Assembly: GCA_003567495.1 (NCBI GenBank)
Contig: PWZK01000267.1
Coordinates: 1-6,201, forward strand
Source of the DNA: Candidatus Brocadiaceae bacterium
GTDB taxonomy: Bacteria > Planctomycetota > Brocadiia > SM23-32
DNA length: 6,201 nt
Direction of reading: 5' to 3'
Shown here: positions 1-5,118 of the stretch, piece by piece
How positions within the stretch are numbered: position 1 is the first letter of the stretch
Layout: each line of letters begins with the position of its first letter
Notes under the pieces: generated by a model
The model's database searches: none
Seen by the model: only the letters and a program-made list of their open reading frames with translations
What the model was told of the DNA's origin: nothing
Program-made: the position numbers and the translations under genes

Positions 1-25
1 CCTGCCGCGCTGCGGCGCAGGCAGG
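1..25. repeat. GC-rich bulged hairpin, REP-like
   Basis: CCTGCC (1-6) pairs with GGCAGG (20-25), and GCGC (7-10) pairs with GCGC (15-18) around a TGCG tetraloop; A19 is left as a one-base bulge. The left boundary is the window edge, so the element may continue outside. A hairpin of the same design lies at 6160-6185, with the shared 3' half CGCAG-N-CAGG. No T-tract follows on the + strand, so it is not a typical intrinsic terminator. A dispersed REP-type repeat is the best reading, but copy number cannot be judged from one window. Confidence 0.55.
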
Positions 26-27
26 TA

Positions 28-93
28 GCCCCGGGTGACCGAAGGGAACCCGGGGAAAACGGTGTCACCCTACAAAAGAGCCCCGAAGGGGCG
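28..93 (+). repeat. REP-like two-hairpin module, copy A
   Basis: Two perfect hairpins stand in series. The first has stem CCCCGGGT (29-36) with ACCCGGGG (48-55) around an 11-base loop. The second has stem GCCCC (80-84) with GGGGC (88-92) around GAA. Between them lies a small palindrome, GGTG-T-CACC (61-69). The segment AAAAGAGCCCCG followed by GGGGCG (74-93) recurs in reverse orientation at 137-157, and a CCCGGGG/CCCCGGG hairpin recurs further out at 177-219. This makes it one half of an inverted pair. The modules resemble repeats I associate with Planctomycetota and relatives. No coding function is suggested. Confidence 0.65.
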
Positions 94-136
94 ACTCAAC
101 CAAGATTGATTGCCCTGTGCCCGTTCTCCTTTGAAT

Positions 137-247
137 CGCCCCTGCCGGGGCTCTTTTCTGTTGTCTGCACGGGTTTCCCGGGGTTACGGCACCCAACGAC
201 AGGGCGCTTCCACCCCGGGCTATTAATCAGACGGCCCTTCAGGCCTG
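137..247 (-). repeat. REP-like hairpin module, copy B (inverted)
   Basis: Read on the minus strand this copies the plan of the module at 28-93. GCCCC (138-142) pairs with GGGGC (147-151), and CCCGGGG (177-183) pairs with CCCCGGG (213-219). Inside the second hairpin a further stem forms from GC-A-CCC (189-194) and GGG-C-GC (202-207). The arm at 137-157 matches the reverse complement of 74-93 except in the small loop. A third hairpin, GGCC (233-236) with GGCC (242-245), lies just beyond and includes the palindrome CAGGCCTG (240-247). On the + strand the 138-151 hairpin is followed by TCTTTTC, so it could act as a weak terminator; its mirror partner at 80-92 has the same tail on the minus strand. 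Confidence 0.65.
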
Positions 248-273
248 ACGACAAATGCTGCTACGCGACTCTC

Positions 274-291
274 TGTCGTTGTCGTTGTCGT
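274..291. repeat. Three tandem TGTCGT hexamers
   Basis: TGTCGT is repeated exactly three times (274-279, 280-285, 286-291). Its reverse complement ACGACA also occurs singly nearby at 248-253 and 196-201, inside the copy B repeat. It lies between the repeat modules and the ppdK terminator, outside any gene. It is a short simple repeat, with no function evident. Confidence 0.5.
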
Positions 292-296
292 AACAC

Positions 297-329
297 TAAA
301 ACTTTTTCGCGTCGTTTGAAAAAGTTTTA
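297..329 (-). terminator. Intrinsic terminator-like hairpin after ppdK
   Basis: TAAAACTTTTTC (297-308) and GAAAAAGTTTTA (318-329) form a perfect 12-bp inverted repeat around a 9-base loop. On the minus strand it begins two bases after the ppdK TGA. The core CTTTTTC/GAAAAAG stem is followed by TTTT on either strand, so the hairpin could work in both directions. The stem is A/T-rich, which is weaker than the textbook form, but position and symmetry support a terminator. The hairpin after uxaC (5037-5062) shares the CTTTTTC/GAAAAAG core. Confidence 0.7.
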
Positions 330-331
330 AA

Positions 332-3256
332 TCAGACCTCTTCAGCCTCTCTGATGGCGCGGGTGATGATCGGGCGCGTTTTTGCCGACGCCAGTTCCTC
401 AATCACTTCGTCCTCGAGCTCAATACCGATCTGAGCCGCGGCCAGTCTGGCCACCGGCACCCGGAAAGGAGAGCAGGACACGTAGTCCATTCCCACCCTG
501 TAACAGAACTTCACTGACTCCGGATCCCCGCCGTGCTCGCCGCAGATGCCCACTTTCAGATCGGGTTTCGTCTCTCGGCCGCGGTCAACGGCCATATGGA
601 CGAGTTGTCCCACACCCGACTGATCCAGCGACTGGAACGGGTCTTTATCCAGAATCTCATTCTCAACGTATTCAGGCACAAAAGTGCCCACGTCGTCGCG
701 GCTATAGCCGAAGGTCATCTGGGTAAGGTCGTTGGTGCCAAAACTGAAGAAATCGGCGTATTCGGCGACTTCGCCGGCGGTCAGCGCCGCGCGCGGGATT
801 TCGATCATCGTCCCGATACTGTATTCCACATCTACATCGGCTTCGTCCAGAACCCGGGAGCATACCTGGAGAGCTTCGTTTCGCGTGACTTCAAGCTCTC
901 TTGCCGTTCCGGCGAGCGGGATCATTATCTCGGGCCGTACCTCGACGCCGCTTTGCACGCAGTCAACCGCCGCCTCCATGATGGCGCGCACCTGCATTTT
1001 GTAAATATCCGGATATGTTATACCAAGGCGGCAGCCCCTGTGTCCCAGCATCGGGTTTAGCTCGCCCAGCTCCTCCACGCGTCTTTTCACCTCCGCGGGC
1101 GTTTTGCCCATTTGCTCGGCCAGCCTGGCCTGAACTTCTTCGTCATGCGGCAGGAACTCGTGAAGCGGCGGATCAAGCAGCCTTATAGTAACGGGGCGCC
1201 CCTCCATCGCTTCTAAAATCCCCTTAAAATCCTTTCTCTGTTCGGGAAGCAGTTTTTCCAACGCCGCATCGTATAGTTTTCGCGGGGCGGCAAGCTCCTC
1301 TTTTATGTCCTCTATGCGCTTTTCAATCCGCTTTTTTTCTTCCTTTCCGGCCTGCAGAAGAGCATTTTCCTCAGCTTTAATCAGCTTCTCTATCCGCCTG
1401 ACATCCGGTGCGCTGAGCATCATCTGGCGCACATAGCTTATGCGCTCCGGCTCGAAAAACATGTGTTCCGTACGGCACAGCCCGATGCCTTCGGCGCCGA
1501 ATTCAAGCCCCTGCAGGGCGTCTTTCGGCGTATCTGCATTCATCCATACGCCCATCCTGCGATACCGGTCGGCCCACCCGATAAGCGTTCCGAAAGCACC
1601 GGAAAGCTTGGGCTCTTCCTGCTCTATGGGCCCGTCCAGAACCTGGCCCGAGCTGCCGTCCAGCGATATAACATCGCCTTCGTCAAACACCTTTCCGGCG
1701 ATGGTAACCGTCTTTCCGCCATCATCCGGCGATACCGCGCTGCAGCCCGCAACGCAGCATTTGCCCATTCCGCGCGCGACCACGGCGGCGTGGCTTGTCA
1801 TCCCGCCGCGTGCCGTCAAGATCCCCACGCTGGCATCCATTCCGCCGATATCCTCGGGGCTGGTTTCCTCCCTGACAAGTATGATGCCGGTGGCGTCGGA
1901 TTTACCGGCTTCCTCCTCCGCCATCTCCTCGGCCCTGTCGGCGGTCAGTGCGATTCTGCCGACTGCAGCGCCCGGGGATGCAGGCAGCCCGCGTCCGAGT
2001 TCCGCTCCAGATTCTTCGGCGGCGGTCTTCGCTTCGGGTTTGAACTGTTTGTGCAACAGCTGCTCGATCTGACGCGGCTCCACCCGCAGGACGGCCGTTC
2101 TTTCGTCGATCAGCGACTCTTGGGCCATATCAACCGCTATCTTCACTGCCGCGGCTGCGGTTCTCTTGCCTGTTCTGGTCTGCAGCATGAAAAGCTTGCC
2201 CTGCTGTGCCGTAAACTCGAAATCCTGCATGTCCTTGTAATGTTCTTCAAGCTTATGCTTGATATCCACAAGCTGCTCGTAGAGCCCTTTGTAAAGTTTT
2301 TTCGCTTCCCCGGAATCGACATCGGCATCGCCAAAGCCCGACAAATCTTCCTCCGGAAGCCCGTTGACATCCTCAGGGGTTCTGATACCCGCTACCACGT
2401 CCTCGCCCTGGGCGTTTATCAGATATTCGCCGTAGAGTTTGTTTTCGCCGGTGGCCGGATTCCGGGTGAACCCCACGCCGGTAAAACTGGTGTAGCCCAT
2501 GTTGCCAAAAACCATTGTCTGCACGTTAACAGCCGTTCCCAGGAGTCCTTTTATCTCGTTGATCTCGCGATAACGCACCGCCTGCGGGTTGCTCCAGGAA
2601 CCAAATACGGCGTTTATCGCGCGCTTCAACTGTGCGCGCGGCTCCTGCGGAAACTCCTCTCCCGTATCCTCAAGATAAACTTTTTTAAACTGCTCGACAA
2701 TATCCTTGAGACGATCGGCGCCGAGCTGGCTGTCAAACTTTACGCCGGCATCTTCTCTTGCTTTATGCAGGTATTTGTCGAAATCGCCGTGGGGTATCCG
2801 CATAGCAACGTTACCGAACATCTGTATAAACCTGCGGTAACAATCCCAGGCAAAACGCTCGTCTCCGCTCTGCTTTGCAAGCCCCTGCACGGAGTCGTCA
2901 TTCAGGCCCAGGTTGAGTACGGTATCCATCATCCCCGGCATGCTCTGCGCAGCACCGCTGCGCACGCTGACGAGCAAAGGATCCTCGGTATCGCCCAGCC
3001 TGGTGCCGGTGGCCTTTTCAAGCCTGTCTATATGGCTGTCCAGTTCCTCCTGCAATCCTTCGGGCCACCCGCCGACCTCCTGATACTCACGGCATGTTTC
3101 GGTGGTAAGAGTGAATCCGGGCGGCACCGGCAGCCCCACGTTCGACATCTCGGCAAGGTTCGCCCCCTTGCCCCCAAGCAACCATTTAAGATCAGTGCGC
3201 CCTTCTGCATCGTTCTGCTGAAAGAAAAAGACCCTTTTCTTCTGTTTGCTGCTCAT
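332..3256 (-). CDS. ppdK: Pyruvate, phosphate dikinase (PPDK)
   Basis: Cytosolic enzyme that interconverts pyruvate + ATP + Pi and PEP + AMP + PPi. It works in gluconeogenesis or in PPi-linked glycolysis. All three domains are present. The N-terminal ATP-grasp domain (about 25-370) has GGKGANLAEM with Lys30, SVRSGA with Arg99 and QTRTGKRT with Arg361. The swivelling phosphohistidine domain (about 420-545) has GGMTSHAAVVARGMG with catalytic His489 and the neighbouring Thr487. The C-terminal PEP/pyruvate barrel (about 560-965) has GLCRTEHMF with Arg595, DPPLHEF, MIPL after Glu776, GTNDLTQ and GICGEHGGDP with catalytic Cys905. At 974 residues it is longer than the usual roughly 870-900; about 40 extra residues lie at 618-658 (see findings). 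On the minus strand GAGGGAG (3267-3273) sits 10 bases before ATG, a usable but slightly distant ribosome site. No PPDK regulatory kinase/phosphatase gene is visible. The gene appears monocistronic, with a terminator directly after it. Confidence 0.97.
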   Translation of the reverse strand: MSSKQKKRVFFFQQNDAEGRTDLKWLLGGKGANLAEMSNVGLPVPPGFTLTTETCREYQEVGGWPEGLQEELDSHIDRLEKATGTRLGDTEDPLLVSVRSGAAQSMPGMMDTVLNLGLNDDSVQGLAKQSGDERFAWDCYRRFIQMFGNVAMRIPHGDFDKYLHKAREDAGVKFDSQLGADRLKDIVEQFKKVYLEDTGEEFPQEPRAQLKRAINAVFGSWSNPQAVRYREINEIKGLLGTAVNVQTMVFGNMGYTSFTGVGFTRNPATGENKLYGEYLINAQGEDVVAGIRTPEDVNGLPEEDLSGFGDADVDSGEAKKLYKGLYEQLVDIKHKLEEHYKDMQDFEFTAQQGKLFMLQTRTGKRTAAAAVKIAVDMAQESLIDERTAVLRVEPRQIEQLLHKQFKPEAKTAAEESGAELGRGLPASPGAAVGRIALTADRAEEMAEEEAGKSDATGIILVREETSPEDIGGMDASVGILTARGGMTSHAAVVARGMGKCCVAGCSAVSPDDGGKTVTIAGKVFDEGDVISLDGSSGQVLDGPIEQEEPKLSGAFGTLIGWADRYRRMGVWMNADTPKDALQGLEFGAEGIGLCRTEHMFFEPERISYVRQMMLSAPDVRRIEKLIKAEENALLQAGKEEKKRIEKRIEDIKEELAAPRKLYDAALEKLLPEQRKDFKGILEAMEGRPVTIRLLDPPLHEFLPHDEEVQARLAEQMGKTPAEVKRRVEELGELNPMLGHRGCRLGITYPDIYKMQVRAIMEAAVDCVQSGVEVRPEIMIPLAGTARELEVTRNEALQVCSRVLDEADVDVEYSIGTMIEIPRAALTAGEVAEYADFFSFGTNDLTQMTFGYSRDDVGTFVPEYVENEILDKDPFQSLDQSGVGQLVHMAVDRGRETKPDLKVGICGEHGGDPESVKFCYRVGMDYVSCSPFRVPVARLAAAQIGIELEDEVIEELASAKTRPIITRAIREAEEV

Positions 3257-3339
3257 AAAATACAGGCTCCCTCATCAAGTATCCAAGTTCTGATACGTTC
3301 AGCGACATTTAATTGGATTGCCACTTTCAAACGGCCACC

Positions 3340-3367
3340 CAGACAAAGACAGGCAGTAGGATATAAT
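3340..3367 (+). promoter_or_regulatory. Candidate rightward promoter toward uxaC
   Basis: A perfect -10 hexamer TATAAT (3362-3367) on the + strand is preceded 16 bases upstream by CAGACA (3340-3345), a four-of-six match to TTGACA. A transcript starting near 3374 would cross the palindrome at 3382-3402 and the inverted-repeat element at 3471-3554 before reaching uxaC about 265 bases on. The same bases overlap the leftward -10 candidates, so this AT-rich patch could serve either strand. No better promoter was seen closer to uxaC. Confidence 0.3.
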
Positions 3368-3393
3368 AAAAACACGAAAAGTTCAAATGACAA
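3358..3393 (-). promoter_or_regulatory. Candidate ppdK promoter
   Basis: Two overlapping sigma-70-like readings exist on the minus strand. One is TTGTCA (3388-3393), a 19-base spacer, then TATTAT (3363-3368): good hexamers, long spacer. The other is TTGAAC (3381-3386), a 17-base spacer, then TATCCT (3358-3363): ideal spacing, poorer hexamers. Either gives a leader of roughly 100 bases before the ppdK ATG. In both, the -35 lies inside the palindrome at 3382-3402. No transcription start is known. Confidence 0.4.
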
Positions 3394-3402
3394 TCATTTG
3401 AA
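3382..3402. promoter_or_regulatory. Operator-like palindrome, Fur-box-like core
   Basis: Nine-base arms TTCAAATGA (3382-3390) and TCATTTGAA (3394-3402) are exact reverse complements around CAA. The central 13 bases, AATGACAATCATT, differ at one position from the core of the classical Fur-box consensus (AATGATAATCATT) and share its centre of symmetry. The outer bases do not match that consensus. The site covers the -35 region of both ppdK promoter candidates, the position expected of a repressor site. No regulator gene is in the window, so the binding protein is unknown. Confidence 0.45.
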
Positions 3403-3470
3403 AAAACGATTTGATTGCGTTATCATGGCCGAGAAGTCCTCAGTGAACCACGCATTTTTGCGCACAAAGT

Positions 3471-3554
3471 TGTAGGGGCGAAAAATCTTTCGCCCTTTTT
3501 GGGCATTACAGGGAATGTTCTTAACGTTTGGGCGAAAGATTTTTCGCCCCTACA
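3471..3554. repeat. 84-bp inverted-repeat element (REPIN/MITE-like)
   Basis: Perfect 25-bp inverted arms at 3471-3495 and 3530-3554 flank a 34-base centre. Each arm also folds alone: GGGCGAAA (3476-3483) pairs with TTTCGCCC (3488-3495) around AATC, and GGGCGAAA (3530-3537) pairs with TTTCGCCC (3542-3549) around GATT. Two hairpins in opposite orientation joined by a spacer is the layout of REPINs; long terminal inverted repeats without a gene also fit a MITE. No target-site duplication is evident at the edges. The outer motif GTAGGGGCGA resembles dispersed repeats I recall from several phyla. It lies between the promoter patch and uxaC. Confidence 0.75.
3476..3500 (+). terminator. Terminator-like hairpin in left arm of the element
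   Basis: On the + strand the 8-bp stem GGGCGAAA/TTTCGCCC with a 4-base loop is followed directly by TTTTT (3496-3500), the form of an intrinsic terminator. The mirror hairpin in the right arm lacks a T-tract on the minus strand, so any activity would be one-way, against transcripts heading for uxaC. The T run is short and the hairpin belongs to a repeat, so termination is only a possibility. Confidence 0.35.
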
Positions 3555-3567
3555 GATCGGTTTGAAA

Positions 3568-3608
3568 CGCCTGCGCTACTTCCGGCGGAGGCGGTTCCGG
3601 AGCATAGC
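3568..3608 (+). other. Folded leader before uxaC, two competing stems
   Basis: GCTA (3575-3578) and TCCGG (3581-3585) pair with CCGGA (3597-3601) and TAGC (3605-3608), with a T-G wobble and a small internal loop between the two parts. A second stem, CGCCT (3568-3572) with AGGCG (3589-3593), cannot easily form at the same time. The structure ends 18 bases before the uxaC ribosome site. It matches no riboswitch that I recognise and may simply be another intergenic repeat. Confidence 0.3.
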
Positions 3609-3637
3609 ATACGTTTACATGAAAACGGAGTGAAACT

Positions 3638-5017
3638 ATGGCTTTTATGGACGAAAATTACCTGCTTGCCGGTCCCGAGGCGGTTGAACTGTACGAACTT
3701 GTGAAAGACCTTCCGATAATCGACGCCCACAACCACGGCGATGTGGCGGAAATACTCGAAGACGAAGGGTGGGAAGACATATGGCAGGCGGAAGCTGCAA
3801 CCGACCACTACGTGTGGGAACTGATGCGGAAAAGAGGCGTGCCGGAGCAAAAAATCACCGGCGACGCCGAAAACAAGGACAAATGGATGGCACTGGCGAA
3901 AATCCTGCCCGAATGCATTGGAAACGCCGTTTACGAATGGATACATCTGGACCTTAAGCGACGGTTTGACATTCACGAGCCAGTGTGCGAAAAAAATGCG
4001 GAAGAAATTTGGAACATCACCAAAAAACGTTTGCAAAAACCCGGGATGCGACCGCAACAGCTGCTGCGGGACATGAAGGTTGAGATCATGTGCACGACCG
4101 ACGAACCATGGTCCCGGCTGAATGAACACAAAAAGGTCGCAGAAACTGTCAAAGATGTGCGCATACTGCCCACATGGCGTCCGGATAAATTGATGAATAT
4201 CCACAAACGGGAATGGAAAAAGTCAGTTGAAACCCTCGGAAGTTTCACCAAAACCGATGTCGGGACGCTGGACGGGTTTCTCGACGCCGTAGAGCTGTCG
4301 CACCGGCACTTCGAAAAACATGGCTGCGTAGCGAGCGACCACGGCGTGCTCGAGCCGTTTGCATACGAGGTCGGACGCGGTGTTGCGGAGAAAATCTACG
4401 CAAAGGCACTTTCCGGCGACAGATTATCGGAAAACGAGATCAGGGATTTCACGGCGTTTATGATGTGCGTTTTCGGAGAACTCAACGAAAAGTGCGACTG
4501 GGTCACTCAGATACATATCGGAGCCCTCCGGGATTACCGCGATCACCTGGCAAAGACGCTCGGCCCCGACAGCGGCGGAGATATATCGACAAACAGCCTG
4601 GAGATCGCAGAAAACCTTAAACATTTCCTCAACAGGTTTGCCGAACGGGGAAAGGTCGTGTTGTATTGTCTTGACCCGACACACCTGCCGACAATAGCAA
4701 CTATCGCCAGAGCGTTCCCAAACATCAGCCTCGGCGCGCCGTGGTGGTTAAACGACAGCCCTTTCGGAATGGAGCAGCATCTCAGGTATGTTGCAACGAT
4801 TGACCTGCTGAGCAACCATGCCGGCATGGTCAGCGATTCACGCAAACTGTTGTCCTACGGTTCAAGGACGGAGATGTTTCGCAGGGTGCTGTGCAATGTC
4901 GTCGGGGACATGGAGCAAAAAGGACAGGTTCCGCACTGCGCAGCCGCCGACCTGGTAAAGAGACTATGCTATGACAGACCTCTTGAACTTTTTTTTCCTG
5001 AGTGCTCTGTTTCATAA
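3638..5017 (+). CDS. uxaC: Uronate isomerase (glucuronate isomerase family)
   Basis: Cytosolic metal-dependent isomerase of the amidohydrolase superfamily. It converts D-glucuronate to D-fructuronate and D-galacturonate to D-tagaturonate, the first step in hexuronate breakdown. The 459 residues are close to the usual roughly 470. Family marks in order are: IIDAHNHG with metal-ligand candidates His31 and His33; DHYVWELMRKRGV followed by ITGDAENK; TTDEP (153-157); PTWRPDK (178-184); QIHIGALRD with His293; GAPWWLNDS (366-374); and GMVSDSRKLLSYGSRTEMFRR (396-416) with Asp400 and Arg402. The His-X-His segment reads DAHNHG where characterised members usually have DYHCHL, so this is a divergent branch. 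GGAG (3627-3630) seven bases before ATG supports the start; Met4 is a less likely alternative. No other uronate-pathway gene is nearby, so it is probably transcribed alone. A T8 run (4989-4996) near the 3' end encodes Phe-Phe and does not break the frame. Confidence 0.92.
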   Translation: MAFMDENYLLAGPEAVELYELVKDLPIIDAHNHGDVAEILEDEGWEDIWQAEAATDHYVWELMRKRGVPEQKITGDAENKDKWMALAKILPECIGNAVYEWIHLDLKRRFDIHEPVCEKNAEEIWNITKKRLQKPGMRPQQLLRDMKVEIMCTTDEPWSRLNEHKKVAETVKDVRILPTWRPDKLMNIHKREWKKSVETLGSFTKTDVGTLDGFLDAVELSHRHFEKHGCVASDHGVLEPFAYEVGRGVAEKIYAKALSGDRLSENEIRDFTAFMMCVFGELNEKCDWVTQIHIGALRDYRDHLAKTLGPDSGGDISTNSLEIAENLKHFLNRFAERGKVVLYCLDPTHLPTIATIARAFPNISLGAPWWLNDSPFGMEQHLRYVATIDLLSNHAGMVSDSRKLLSYGSRTEMFRRVLCNVVGDMEQKGQVPHCAAADLVKRLCYDRPLELFFPECSVS

Positions 5018-5030
5018 ATTCAGTGACGTG

Positions 5031-5068
5031 TTAATCCTTTTTCAAGCGAAGTCTTGAAAAAGAATTAG
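5031..5068 (+). terminator. Hairpin after uxaC, probable terminator
   Basis: CTTTTTCAAG (5037-5046) and CTTGAAAAAG (5053-5062) form a perfect 10-bp stem with a 6-base loop. After one C-A mismatch the stem extends by TAAT/ATTA and a T-G wobble. It begins 13 bases past the uxaC stop. There is no T-tract after it on the + strand, so termination there is unproven; it may instead protect the 3' end. The rest of the gap to 5118 is AT-rich, with the palindrome TTAATTATTAA (5081-5091), and shows no clear promoter hexamer pair. Confidence 0.5.
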
Positions 5069-5118
5069 GAAACATGCGGGTTAATTATTAAACCAATTAC
5101 CGGCCCGAACAGGTCGCC

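Noticed and set aside
274..291. Possible CRISPR-like or regulatory tandem array
   Set aside because: Three six-base units without spacers are a simple repeat only.
106..330. Small + strand open frame across the repeat region
   Set aside because: It consists of the hairpin modules and the ppdK terminator, has a non-ATG start and no ribosome site, and reads as translated repeat.
1463..3475. Open frame of 670 codons on the + strand opposite ppdK
   Set aside because: It lies codon-for-codon antisense to the unmistakable ppdK gene, has no family motif, and is explained by the codon bias of ppdK.
3415..3633. Small + strand open frame through the 84-bp element
   Set aside because: Much of it is the two inverted arms translated (AKNLSP and AKDFSP), and it overlaps the uxaC leader; no protein family fits.
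3521..4204. Open frame of 227 codons on the minus strand opposite uxaC
   Set aside because: Its codon boundaries coincide with those of uxaC and it runs into the inverted-repeat element; no motif or ribosome site supports it.
4989..4996. T8 run near the end of uxaC as a frameshift or slippage site
   Set aside because: The normal frame continues to a natural family-length C-terminus, and no alternative product is evident; a homopolymer alone is not evidence.
5081..5091. TTAATTATTAA palindrome as an operator or -10 for the GspF-like gene
   Set aside because: It is short and AT-rich, with no -35 partner at acceptable spacing, so it cannot be told from chance.
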